The notes under the pieces are model-generated. The model worked only from the letters and a program-made list of their open reading frames with translations, did no database searches and was not told the DNA's origin. Of a stretch of DNA of 29,894 nt, positions 1 through 6,880 are shown piece by piece. The DNA lies in the NCBI GenBank assembly GCA_002455335.1, contig DKKP01000295.1, positions 1 to 29,894 of the forward strand, in the 5' to 3' direction. Origin of the DNA: Anaerolineales bacterium UBA6663 (GTDB lineage: Bacteria > Chloroflexota > Anaerolineae > Anaerolineales > UBA6663). How positions within the stretch are numbered: position 1 is the first letter of the stretch; every line of letters begins with the position of its first letter. The position numbers and the translations under genes are program-made.

Positions 1-567
1 GATCAACAGCGCTGCCCCGCCACGGGCGTGGCGCAGCTGGCGCTCGGCGCCGCGCTCCCAGGCCGCGGCCGTCAGCGGGGCGACGGGGAATCCGCTCTCG
101 GCGTGCCGAATCGCTGGCGCGAGCACATCGCGCAACGGCAGGCTGCCGAAACGCGCCAGGAGATCGCACCAGCCGGCGACGGCGCCGGGCACGGTCACGG
201 TCAGGGCATGAAACGGCTGCGTCATCGGCTGATCGGGCGACGCCAGCAACCCGGCTCGTTTCACGGCATCCAGGTCGAGGCCCGCCGGAGCGCGCCCTGA
301 GCCGTTCAAGGCTGAGACGGCGCCTGTGTGGGCATGGTAGTACAGCGCAAAGCAATCGCCGCCGATTCCTGTCGAGCCGGGCTCGGTGACGGCCAGCGTG
401 GCCGCCGTCGCGATCGCGGCATCCGCGGCTGTGCCACCCTGCATCAAGACTTGCAGCCCGGCCTGAGTCGCAAGCGGCTGGCTCGAGGCCACCATCCCAT
501 GCCGGGCATAGACCGTGGAACGGCGGCTCGAGAAGACAAGTTCATGACCAGGGTGATTCCGTAACAT
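1..567 (-). CDS. ggt: Gamma-glutamyltransferase family protein, N-terminal part (cut by window edge)
   Basis: An open frame of 189 codons runs leftward from an ATG at 565-567 through base 1 with no stop, so only the N-terminal third of a roughly 530-residue enzyme is present. The protein carries the family's opening block GGTAADAAIATAATLAV followed by TEPGSTGIGGDCFALYYH, and later TVPGAVAGWCDLLARFG. These match the N-terminal part of gamma-glutamyltransferases, which hydrolyse or transfer the gamma-glutamyl group of glutathione and related amides and self-cleave before a catalytic Thr. That Thr would lie outside the window. No signal peptide is visible, so a cytoplasmic GGT-like hydrolase is as likely as the periplasmic type. 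The ATG has no clear ribosome binding site; a slightly different start is possible. It is divergent to the small membrane protein at 733. Confidence 0.88.
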   Translation of the reverse strand, partial: MLRNHPGHELVFSSRRSTVYARHGMVASSQPLATQAGLQVLMQGGTAADAAIATAATLAVTEPGSTGIGGDCFALYYHAHTGAVSALNGSGRAPAGLDLDAVKRAGLLASPDQPMTQPFHALTVTVPGAVAGWCDLLARFGSLPLRDVLAPAIRHAESGFPVAPLTAAAWERGAERQLRHARGGAALLI

Positions 568-658
568 CGTGACGCTTCGCTTTCTGAGCGTGGGCGGTTA
601 TGTTTGATCCGCGACGAAGCAACGCTGCCACTCTCCCGTGCGCGGAAGCCGATCAACT

Positions 659-687
659 TTGACGTGTCCGGGGGTGTCGATTACAAT
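659..687 (+). promoter_or_regulatory. Sigma-70 type promoter for the 66-residue membrane protein
   Basis: TTGACG (659-664) and TACAAT (682-687) are separated by exactly 17 bp, a near-consensus housekeeping promoter. Transcription should start near 694 and give a 39-nt leader ending in the GAGGGAAG ribosome binding site just before the ATG at 733. Confidence 0.75.
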
Positions 688-732
688 TCTACCCGGCTCT
701 CCAGCCAATACACTCAAACACGAGGGAAGAGC

Positions 733-933
733 ATGCAGTCCAAACGCCTGATTCTATGGATCGTTTCCGCCCTGTTCGGTGCGGCGATGACTGTCGCAAT
801 CGTGTATGTGGGTTTTGCGACGACGCCTGAGCGATTCGCATACAGCAATGTGCTGCTTTTGTTCCTGTCGTTTGGCGCGATCGCGTTTATCTGGCTCGAC
901 TACTTCCTGAAGACCGATTACCTCAAACGCTGA
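733..933 (+). CDS. Small two-helix membrane protein, function unknown
   Basis: A 66-residue protein, MQSKRLILWIVSALFGAAMT onward. It has two hydrophobic segments, about residues 6-27 and 39-58, and a charged C-terminus (LDYFLKTDYLKR), so it should be a two-pass inner-membrane protein with short exposed ends. The ATG at 733 is chosen over an upstream TTG (604) because the promoter (659-687) lies between them and GAGGGAAG sits just upstream of the ATG. A strong promoter and a strong terminator (951-979) bracket this single gene, so it is monocistronic and probably well expressed. I do not recognise a family. Similar tiny membrane proteins of unknown role are common near the core genes of high-GC bacteria. 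Confidence 0.72.
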   Translation: MQSKRLILWIVSALFGAAMTVAIVYVGFATTPERFAYSNVLLLFLSFGAIAFIWLDYFLKTDYLKR

Positions 934-950
934 CGTTCATGCGCGCATCC

Positions 951-979
951 AGCCCAGGGAATACCCCTGGGCTTTTTTT
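951..979 (+). terminator. Rho-independent terminator of the small membrane protein gene
   Basis: A perfect 9-bp stem AGCCCAGGG / CCCTGGGCT (951-959, 965-973) with loop AATAC is followed by a run of seven T (973-979). This is a textbook intrinsic terminator on the plus strand. The minus-strand flank lacks a T run, so it does not serve the hydrolase gene ending at 998. Confidence 0.9.
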
Positions 980-997
980 GCGCGTTGGGCGGGCCCA

Positions 998-2677
998 TCA
1001 AGGCCGCAACAGCGTGTTGGCCCACTCGGTCAGGGTCGCGAACAGCTGTGGATGAAACCGCGACACACGATCGGGTTCGCCCAGACAGGTCGTCTCGCAC
1101 AGTAACCCCAGATGATTGGTGCCAGCGAGCACAACGATCGCCCGCTGCGGGTCAGGCGGCAAACTGGCCAGCCGTTGCTGCACAAGGTCGGTCGGCGTCG
1201 AGTCGTCGTGCGAACCAAACAGGAGAAACAGCGACCCGTTGAAGGCCGCCCAGATCGGCAATGGATCGAAATCGACATCCAGGACGTCGAACCACTCCGC
1301 CGTCGCGCGTTCGCCCAGCGTACCTGGGAAGAGTTCGGGTTGGATCGCCGGCCGGCCGGCGGCTCTGCGGGTGAGCGCGACCAGCGCGTGCTCGTGTGAC
1401 GGATCCCTGCGGGCCTGGAAGTAGGCTTGCTGCTGCAAGAGCGCCAGGGCGATGTCTGCTTCGCTGACTCCTGCGCACGCAAGGCGGATGCGCGTGTTGT
1501 AGAGGTTCTGCGTCTCTACGGTCAGCCCTGCACCGGCCGCACCCAATAGCACAACGAAAGCAGGCCGAGCGTGCCCGACCGCCGCTGCGGCGACCCATCC
1601 CGCCTGGCTCGAACCCCCGATGCCGACTCGCTCCGGATCGACATCGGCGCGCCCGCGCAGCAAGGCGACGGCCTGGGCTACATCGGTGGCGAGATCGTCA
1701 AATGTGGCCCGCGACCAATCACCCGTCGAGGCGCCGACCCCGCGCTTATCGAACGTCAACACCAGCATCCCCAGACGGGCGAGGTGATCGGCCAACACGC
1801 CCATGATCGAAGCGTACCCGTGCCGGTCTTGGGGCCCCGACCCATGCGTCAGTGCGATCGCCGGACAGGGTCGATCGGCGTTGAGCGGGACGTACACATG
1901 GCCACCCAAAACGGCCGCCTTCGATGCAAACGTGACCGGCTCGAGCCGATAATCGCGCCGGCGCCTCAGTTGGCGCGGCGCTTCCCCCGCGCGTTCCACG
2001 AACAGATCGGCTGCGTCATCGTTAGCCGAGAAACGAAAAGTGGTCGTCTTTGTGGCAGTATCGAGGACGTGTGAACCCGCAGTCCACACATCACCGCTGA
2101 CGCGGTTGAGCCCGCGCCAATCTCCGGTCGTGATGTGACGCGCGAAAAGGCGTCGCGCCGAACGGGTGATCACCCAGCCCTGCCCGCCCTCATCAACGTA
2201 GGCACCCAGCTGCCGATCGAAGAAGTCGGCCGCCAGCTCCTCCTCGTCGGCGGCGAAGAGTACACCACCGGGGGCGCGCTCGAAATCGGCCAGGGTTGCA
2301 TCCGAACTGCGGTCAGACAAAAAGAGCCCGTTCTGCACACGCGTCGCGAATTGGCCGAAGAAGGTATCGTTGCCGATGCGCAGCCTGTAGACGCCGCGGT
2401 CATCGCTGACGTCGCCGTCATGGATGCGTTGCACAAAGCGGAAGTTCAGGTCAACGGGAACGGCCAGGTCTTTTGGGAGAACCTCCGCGAAGAAACCAAT
2501 GAACAGGCGCTCGATCGCGTGGCGCCCGATGAACTTCCGCTCAGGACTGCTGCGATAGGCCTCAAGATACGTCGCGTCCAGGTGATACGCCTGCGCGGCC
2601 ATCCGGGGTTCCCGTAGCGCATAAGCGCGCCGAAGCTCGGCATATGAGCGATCGGGCGAGTTGGGCGAAGCTGTCAT
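998..2677 (-). CDS. Alpha/beta hydrolase with SnoaL/NTF2-like N-terminal region
   Basis: A 559-residue protein. Residues about 10-130 look like a SnoaL/NTF2-type domain, 140-260 form a beta-rich linker, and 260-559 are an alpha/beta hydrolase. The hydrolase part shows the oxyanion-region motif HGSGPQDR (278-285), FDKRGVGAS (309-317), the nucleophile elbow GSSQAG (Ser357), an acid in GSHDDS (Asp491/492) and the general-base His in GTNHLG (His522). The full Ser-Asp-His set is therefore present and the enzyme should be an active esterase, peptidase or acyl hydrolase. The substrate cannot be told. No signal peptide or membrane segment is visible, so it is cytoplasmic. It is transcribed alone, divergent to the deacetylase at 2775, and has no obvious ribosome binding site before its ATG. 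Confidence 0.82.
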   Translation of the reverse strand: MTASPNSPDRSYAELRRAYALREPRMAAQAYHLDATYLEAYRSSPERKFIGRHAIERLFIGFFAEVLPKDLAVPVDLNFRFVQRIHDGDVSDDRGVYRLRIGNDTFFGQFATRVQNGLFLSDRSSDATLADFERAPGGVLFAADEEELAADFFDRQLGAYVDEGGQGWVITRSARRLFARHITTGDWRGLNRVSGDVWTAGSHVLDTATKTTTFRFSANDDAADLFVERAGEAPRQLRRRRDYRLEPVTFASKAAVLGGHVYVPLNADRPCPAIALTHGSGPQDRHGYASIMGVLADHLARLGMLVLTFDKRGVGASTGDWSRATFDDLATDVAQAVALLRGRADVDPERVGIGGSSQAGWVAAAAVGHARPAFVVLLGAAGAGLTVETQNLYNTRIRLACAGVSEADIALALLQQQAYFQARRDPSHEHALVALTRRAAGRPAIQPELFPGTLGERATAEWFDVLDVDFDPLPIWAAFNGSLFLLFGSHDDSTPTDLVQQRLASLPPDPQRAIVVLAGTNHLGLLCETTCLGEPDRVSRFHPQLFATLTEWANTLLRP

Positions 2678-2758
2678 CGCGTTCTGCCCCCGTCCGGTGG
2701 GATCTGTTCACACTATCAGGAAAACGGGATGAAGTCCATCCGCAGCTCCCAAACCGGT

Positions 2759-2764
2759 TACAAT
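2759..2764 (+). promoter_or_regulatory. -10 element TACAAT ten bases before the deacetylase start
   Basis: TACAAT (2759-2764) ends 10 nt before the ATG at 2775. There is no Shine-Dalgarno sequence in between and no good -35 at the usual distance. A transcript starting about 7 nt after the hexamer would have almost no leader, suggesting a leaderless or near-leaderless mRNA. Confidence 0.45.
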
Positions 2765-2774
2765 CCAGCCGATC

Positions 2775-3773
2775 ATGCGTCTCCGTCCGACCCAACTTGC
2801 CGCGGCCCTGGCGGCAGGGCTCCTGACCTGGATCGTCTCTACGGGCATCGCCTTTCCACCACCGCAGAGCACGGGAGGCGGCGTTGAGGCCGAATCGGCC
2901 ACAGCTACCCATGCGAGCGCGACGCGTGCACCCATCGTCATGCCGAGCGCCACACAACCGCAGACCATCACCGGAATCCATCAGGCGCCGCCGCTAACCC
3001 AAGCCGCGATCGAGCCGGTCGAGGCTGCCACGGCGACGCCCCTGCCGCTGTTCTGGCCGACACCAGACGCTGGCGTTGCCCAGCGCGGGCTCGTCTTGCC
3101 GATCCTCACCTATCACTACGTCGAGCCCTGGCCCGACCAAGCAAGCCCACTGCGTCAGGGGCTGACCGTCAGGCCAGACGATTTCGCGGCCCAGATGCAG
3201 TTTCTCGTGGATGAGGGCTACACAACGATCAGCCTGTACGCCTTGATCGACTCACTCGCCACAGGGACGCCGTTGCCCGAGCGACCCGTGGTGCTGACTT
3301 TCGACGACGGTTACGCTGGCCTCTTCGACTACGCGGCGCCGGTTCTACTGCGCGCCGATCAAACCGCCACGGTCTTCGTCATCACCGAGTTCGTCGATCA
3401 GGAACGGCCCGAATATCTGTCGTGGTCCGATCTGCGTTTCATGCACAGCCTGGGCTGGAGCGTCGAACCGCACACCAAGACGCATATCGGCCTCGACGGG
3501 CTGCGCTACGAGCGCCAGTTATACGAGATGCTTGGCTCGATCGAAACGATCGAAGCCAACCTCGGAGTCAGACCGCGTTTCTTCAACTATCCCTCCGGCA
3601 GTTATGACGAAACCACACTGGCTCTGGCGCCGGAGGTCGGGTTGTGGGGCGGTGTGACCACGGCGGGCGGGTGGTACCATCGCTACGCGGATCGTTACAC
3701 CCTGACCCGCATCCGCGTGACAGGCCACACGGATCTCGCACACTTCGCAGAGATACTCGACTACGGGCGGTGA
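2775..3773 (+). CDS. Membrane-anchored polysaccharide deacetylase (NodB fold, CE4)
   Basis: A 332-residue protein. Residues 8-27 form a hydrophobic anchor or signal segment, 30-100 are an Ala/Thr/Pro-rich linker, and 105-332 are a NodB-type deacetylase domain. The domain shows LTFDDGY (174-180, catalytic base and first metal Asp), HTKTH (233-237, metal His pair) and FNYPSGSYD (270-278). Such enzymes remove N-acetyl groups from peptidoglycan or exopolysaccharide outside the membrane. The HTKTH version of the metal motif and the PSGSYD motif are typical of the YadE/PgaB-like branch. HMG-CoA reductase follows after 2 nt, so the two are co-transcribed. A second, unrelated-looking deacetylase lies at 12021-12785. 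Confidence 0.88.
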   Translation: MRLRPTQLAAALAAGLLTWIVSTGIAFPPPQSTGGGVEAESATATHASATRAPIVMPSATQPQTITGIHQAPPLTQAAIEPVEAATATPLPLFWPTPDAGVAQRGLVLPILTYHYVEPWPDQASPLRQGLTVRPDDFAAQMQFLVDEGYTTISLYALIDSLATGTPLPERPVVLTFDDGYAGLFDYAAPVLLRADQTATVFVITEFVDQERPEYLSWSDLRFMHSLGWSVEPHTKTHIGLDGLRYERQLYEMLGSIETIEANLGVRPRFFNYPSGSYDETTLALAPEVGLWGGVTTAGGWYHRYADRYTLTRIRVTGHTDLAHFAEILDYGR

Positions 3774-3775
3774 CC

Positions 3776-5053
3776 ATGCCCCTCTCCTCGCGGCTCCCCG
3801 GGTTTTATCAAAAGAGCGTCGTCGAGCGCGCGGCGCTGATCGCGGCCGAGGCCGGGTTGTCTCTTGAAGCGCGCGCGGCGCTGGCTGACGGCCTGACGCT
3901 TGACCAGGCCGATCACATGATCGAGAACGTCATCGGCACCTTCGCGCTGCCGCTGGCGGTGGCCGCCAATTTCACGGTCAACGGACGCGATGTGCTTGTG
4001 CCGATGGCGATCGAAGAACCGTCGGTCGTCGCCAGCGCGTCGTATATGGCCCGGCTGATACGCGCGAACGGCGGATTCACGGCCGGCAGCACCGAGCCCG
4101 AGATGATCGGCCAGATCCAGTTGCTCGATGTCCGTGACCCGGCAGTCGCCGAGACCCGGATTCTGGCCGAGAAACAAGCCCTGCTCTCGCTCGTCAACCA
4201 GGTCAACCCGTCGATCGTCGCTCGAGGTGGCGGCGCGCGCGACATTGAAGTCCGCCAGATCGCAGACTCTCCGATCGGGCCGTTTCTGATCGTACACGTG
4301 ATCTACGACACGCGTGACGCGATGGGCGCCAACGCGGTCAATACGGTCGTCGAGTCGTTGGCCCCCGAGATCGAAGCGCTGACCGGTGGTCGCGTGCATC
4401 TCCGCATCTTGTCGAACCTCACCGATCGTCGACGCGCCTGGGCCAGCTGCAGGCTGCCCGCCGCTGCGCTTGCCTTTGACTCGTTTTCGGGCGAGCAGGT
4501 CCGTGACGGCATCATCGCGGCCTATGCTTTCGCCGCGGTCGATCCCTATCGCGCGGCGACTCACAACAAAGGCATCCTCAACGGCATCGACCCGGTGGTG
4601 ATCGCCACCGGCAACGACTGGCGCGCGATCGAGGCCGGCGCTCACGCCTACGCCGCGCGGGCGGGGCGCTATACCTCGCTCAGCACCTGGACTCAGGGGG
4701 TGGATGGCGCGCTCGAAGGACGCCTCGAACTGCCGCTCGCAGTCGGCATCGTCGGCGGCGCGACGCGCGTTCACCCGACCGCTCAGGCCGCGCTCCAGAT
4801 CCTTAACCTCTCGAGCGCACGCGAGTTGGCCGAGGTGCTGGCCGCGGTCGGCCTGGCGCAGAACCTCGGTGCGTTGCGCGCGCTGTCCACAGAAGGCATC
4901 CAGCGCGGCCACATGAGCCTGCACGCCCGCCAGATCGCGGCGGCGGCGGGCGCGACAAGCGATCAGATCGACCGGATCGCGGCGCAGCTTGTTGCTGAAG
5001 GCCAGATTCGAGTCGCCCGCGCACGGGAGCTCCTCGCCCTGCCAGGAGCGTAG
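3776..5053 (+). CDS. mvaA: Hydroxymethylglutaryl-CoA reductase, class II (degradative type)
   Basis: A 425-residue protein that matches the class II family in length and throughout in motifs: SSRLPGFYQKSVVER at the N-terminus, ENVIGTFALPLAVAANF (50-66), catalytic Glu in AIEEPSVVA (Glu80/81), DTRDAMGANAVNTVVE (178-193), Lys in NKGILNG (Lys265), Asp in TGNDWRA (Asp281) and the mobile-flap His in GHMSLHARQ (His379). It interconverts HMG-CoA and mevalonate with NAD(P)H in the cytoplasm. The ATG at 3776 is chosen because the family's N-terminus starts exactly there and it lies 2 nt after the deacetylase stop, so translation is probably coupled. A longer open frame from 3644 overlaps the upstream gene and is not needed. 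Whether the role is mevalonate synthesis or breakdown cannot be decided from one gene. Confidence 0.95.
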   Translation: MPLSSRLPGFYQKSVVERAALIAAEAGLSLEARAALADGLTLDQADHMIENVIGTFALPLAVAANFTVNGRDVLVPMAIEEPSVVASASYMARLIRANGGFTAGSTEPEMIGQIQLLDVRDPAVAETRILAEKQALLSLVNQVNPSIVARGGGARDIEVRQIADSPIGPFLIVHVIYDTRDAMGANAVNTVVESLAPEIEALTGGRVHLRILSNLTDRRRAWASCRLPAAALAFDSFSGEQVRDGIIAAYAFAAVDPYRAATHNKGILNGIDPVVIATGNDWRAIEAGAHAYAARAGRYTSLSTWTQGVDGALEGRLELPLAVGIVGGATRVHPTAQAALQILNLSSARELAEVLAAVGLAQNLGALRALSTEGIQRGHMSLHARQIAAAAGATSDQIDRIAAQLVAEGQIRVARARELLALPGA

Positions 5054-5072
5054 GGCGCTCCTCGCTCTACGC
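5048..5072 (+). terminator. Hairpin at the end of the HMG-CoA reductase gene (weak terminator candidate)
   Basis: GCGTAGGGCG (5048-5057) pairs with CGCTCTACGC (5063-5072), 10 bp including one G-U pair, around loop CTCCT. It overlaps the stop codon. No T run follows, so it may only stabilise the 3' end or act weakly as a terminator. Confidence 0.4.
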
Positions 5073-5087
5073 CCCCCTCCGCACCTC

Positions 5088-5106
5088 TGTGACCAGAACG
5101 GTCACA
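5088..5106. promoter_or_regulatory. Perfect inverted repeat upstream of the mini-FtsK promoter
   Basis: TGTGACC (5088-5094) and GGTCACA (5100-5106) are perfect 7-bp arms around AGAAC. The site lies about 27 bp upstream of the -35 element at 5133, a typical activator or second-operator position. The spacing differs from the CRP consensus (N9 instead of N6 between TGTGA and TCACA). The binding protein is unknown. Confidence 0.4.
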
Positions 5107-5132
5107 ACCTCCAATTCTTTAAGGAATCCGCC

Positions 5133-5161
5133 TTGACTCTTTAGAACTCTTGTTCTAATAA
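5133..5161 (+). promoter_or_regulatory. Strong sigma-70 type promoter of the mini-FtsK operon
   Basis: TTGACT (5133-5138) is followed after 17 bp by TAATAA (5156-5161). The predicted start near 5168 leaves a short leader with a GGGGAGG ribosome binding site (5179-5185) before the ATG at 5191. Both LexA-type boxes overlap the promoter or start site, ideal for repression. Confidence 0.7.
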
Positions 5162-5176
5162 TTGGAACATAAGTTC
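5144..5176. promoter_or_regulatory. Two tandem LexA-type (SOS) operator boxes, GAAC-N4-GTTC
   Basis: GAAC-TCTT-GTTC occupies 5144-5155 and GAAC-ATAA-GTTC occupies 5165-5176. Both fit the Gram-positive/actinobacterial LexA palindrome GAAC-N4-GTTC. Their centres are 21 bp apart, two helical turns, so two repressor dimers would sit on the same face of the DNA. The first box lies between the -35 and -10, the second over the expected transcription start. This is what the sequence shows; that LexA binds here is an inference because no lexA gene is in the window. Confidence 0.7.
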
Positions 5177-5190
5177 TAGGGGAGGTCGAC

Positions 5191-6201
5191 ATGGCGCTGG
5201 CTGTATCGCGGGACTATTTGAACTTCCAGTCGGATCGCATTGAGCGGGTGCTGGCTTCGCATCGCGTCCCGGTTCGCGTCCATGGCGGCACGGTATCGCC
5301 GCGCTGGATCCGGTTTCATCTGACTCCGGCCATCGGCGCCAAAATCGCAACGGTGCGCAATCTCTCGGAGGAGCTGGCCCTGGCGCTTGGCGCCGCCGAT
5401 GTCCGTGTGGCGCGCGATGGCGAAACGCTTGCGCTTGAGGTGCCTCGGGCCGATGCCGAGCCTGTGCGGTTGCTTCCGATGCTCCGGGGCATGGGCAACA
5501 TCCCCACCCTGACGGCCTGTGCCGGGCTGGCTGAAGATGGTCGCCCCTTGATGCTCAAATTGAACTCGCCCGACGTCGCACATATCCTTGTCGCCGGTGC
5601 GACGGGCTCGGGCAAAACCGAGTTGATCCGCAGCATCGTCCTCTCTTTGGCGATCACCAACCGGCAGAGCAAGGTTCAGTTCGCGCTGATCGACCCCAAG
5701 CGCCGCGGGCTGCGCGGCCTGGGCGTGATGCCACATTGCCTGGCGCCGGTCGCCGAAGACCCGCGGGCGGCGACGACCCTGCTCGAACGATTGGTCGGGG
5801 AGATGGAACGGCGCGACCGCGAGGGTATCGACACCCCGCACATCGTCGTCGCCGTTGACGAATTGGCGGATCTGATGATGGTCGGCGGCAAGCCCGTGGA
5901 GATCGCGCTCGTGCGGCTTGCGCAACGCGGGCGCGAGGCAGGCATCCATCTTGTCGCCGGCGTACAGAAGCCCTCCGCGGCCGTCATCGGCGGCATGCTG
6001 AAGGCCAATTTCCCGGTGCGGCTTGTGGGTCGGGTCGGCAGCGCAGAGGATGCGCGTGTGGCGGCCGGTGTATCGGCTACGGGCGCCGAGCGGCTGCTGG
6101 GCCGGGGCGATTTCATGGCGGTGGCGGCCGGTCAAACTGTCCGGTTTCAGGCAGCCTGGGTTCCACCCGTCGATTGGGATATGGCGCTACGGCGTCTGTG
6201 A
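5191..6201 (+). CDS. FtsK/SpoIIIE-type DNA translocase, short soluble form
   Basis: A 336-residue protein that contains only the FtsK motor. Residues 25-90 resemble the FtsK alpha domain (IRFHLTPAIGAKIATVRNLS), and 95-330 are the RecA-like beta domain with Walker A GATGSGKTE (136-144), IDPKRRGL (167-174), Walker B IVVAVDELADL (218-228) and RLAQRGREAGIHLVAGVQKP (242-261), the hallmark of FtsK/SpoIIIE. The N-terminal membrane domain and the C-terminal gamma winged helix of full FtsK are both missing, so it is about 40 % of normal length and cannot find KOPS sites in the usual way. It should pump DNA as an ATP-driven hexamer, possibly recruited by the small membrane protein encoded 9 nt downstream. 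Tandem LexA-type boxes suggest induction by DNA damage. Conjugative-element translocases are an alternative relationship. Confidence 0.88.
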   Translation: MALAVSRDYLNFQSDRIERVLASHRVPVRVHGGTVSPRWIRFHLTPAIGAKIATVRNLSEELALALGAADVRVARDGETLALEVPRADAEPVRLLPMLRGMGNIPTLTACAGLAEDGRPLMLKLNSPDVAHILVAGATGSGKTELIRSIVLSLAITNRQSKVQFALIDPKRRGLRGLGVMPHCLAPVAEDPRAATTLLERLVGEMERRDREGIDTPHIVVAVDELADLMMVGGKPVEIALVRLAQRGREAGIHLVAGVQKPSAAVIGGMLKANFPVRLVGRVGSAEDARVAAGVSATGAERLLGRGDFMAVAAGQTVRFQAAWVPPVDWDMALRRL

Positions 6202-6210
6202 GAGGTCACG

Positions 6211-6618
6211 ATGAGCGCGGCACGCGTGATGGCTTTGGTCTTTCTCTTCGGCTTCGGCGGCGCGCTGGGGATCGTGGTTGCCCAGCGTCTTTCGGCCGAG
6301 TCGATGGCCGTCATTGTCGGGGTGGTGGCCGGGGTAGCCGCCAGCGTTCCGACAAGCGTGGTCGTCGCCTGGATGGCCGGCAAGATGGCGCAGCGTCAGG
6401 CGCCACCGATTGTCCAGGCCATAGAACCGCGGATCGTCGTGGTCCCGCCGGCTCCGGCCGCTTCGGCGGTTGCGGGCTATCCGGGGGCGCCGGTCGCGGC
6501 ATCTGGCCTGCCACGACTTGAACCGGGCGAACGGCGCTTTCGCGTGATCGGCGGCAGCGAAGTCGAGATCGATGGATCCGACATCAAACCTGTTGAGGAG
6601 TCGACATGGCAACGTTGA
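6211..6618 (+). CDS. Small membrane protein in the mini-FtsK operon, unknown function
   Basis: A 135-residue protein with two hydrophobic segments, about residues 5-24 and 31-55 (VIVGVVAGVAASVPTSVVVAW), forming a helical hairpin. It is followed by a Pro/Ala-rich stretch (62-100) and a small C-terminal soluble part (FRVIGGSEVEIDGSDIKP). GAGGTC lies just before the ATG. It starts 9 nt after the mini-FtsK stop and its last 13 nt overlap the next gene, so the three are one operon. No family is recognised. Since the neighbouring translocase lacks its own membrane domain, an anchor or partner role is a reasonable guess, but nothing in the sequence proves it. Confidence 0.65.
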   Translation: MSAARVMALVFLFGFGGALGIVVAQRLSAESMAVIVGVVAGVAASVPTSVVVAWMAGKMAQRQAPPIVQAIEPRIVVVPPAPAASAVAGYPGAPVAASGLPRLEPGERRFRVIGGSEVEIDGSDIKPVEESTWQR

Positions 6619-6851
6619 GGGAGCGGATCACGATGTGGCACAAGCGTGACGGGATCTTTCCGCGGACGTTTGTCTGGCGTGGAAATCGGGTCGAGGTGGC
6701 CGCCGTTGAATCGTGTCGCACCGAGAATCGGCAGGGTCGGGTGCGGCGCCATATCTTTCGGGTGCGGACCGATCGCGGGACGTTTGAACTCGCAGAAGAC
6801 GTGGGGCGCAATGCCTGGCATGTTGAACAGATGTGGCTTCGCGCCGGCTAG
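6606..6851 (+). CDS. Small beta-rich protein, possibly DUF6504-like
   Basis: An 81-residue basic protein, with alternating hydrophobic residues suggesting a small beta barrel or sheet: FPRTFVWRGNRVEVAAVE, then HIFRVRTDRGTFELAED and AWHVEQMWL. The pattern of P-x-x-F-x-WRG, FRV and a closing W-x-V resembles DUF6504 proteins, which often sit beside SOS mutasome genes (imuB/dnaE2). This similarity is from memory and weak. Its start overlaps the previous gene by 13 nt and has GAGGAG (6595-6600) as ribosome binding site, so it belongs to the SOS-type operon. It might bind nucleic acid, but no catalytic motif is visible. Confidence 0.6.
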   Translation: MATLRERITMWHKRDGIFPRTFVWRGNRVEVAAVESCRTENRQGRVRRHIFRVRTDRGTFELAEDVGRNAWHVEQMWLRAG

Positions 6852-6880
6852 AGGGGTAAACTTGCCGGCGGAGGTACGCT

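Noticed and set aside
28..564. Two plus-strand open frames (28-300, 328-564)
   Set aside because: They are antisense to the minus-strand gamma-glutamyltransferase, which has the full family N-terminal motif block.
3761..4924. 387-codon open frame on the minus strand
   Set aside because: It lies opposite HMG-CoA reductase, whose complete set of family motifs is on the plus strand. High GC gives long antisense frames; the translation is Arg/Asp/Gly-rich without motifs.
5088..5106. CRP-binding site
   Set aside because: TGTGA and TCACA are 9 bp apart instead of 6; kept only as an unnamed inverted repeat.
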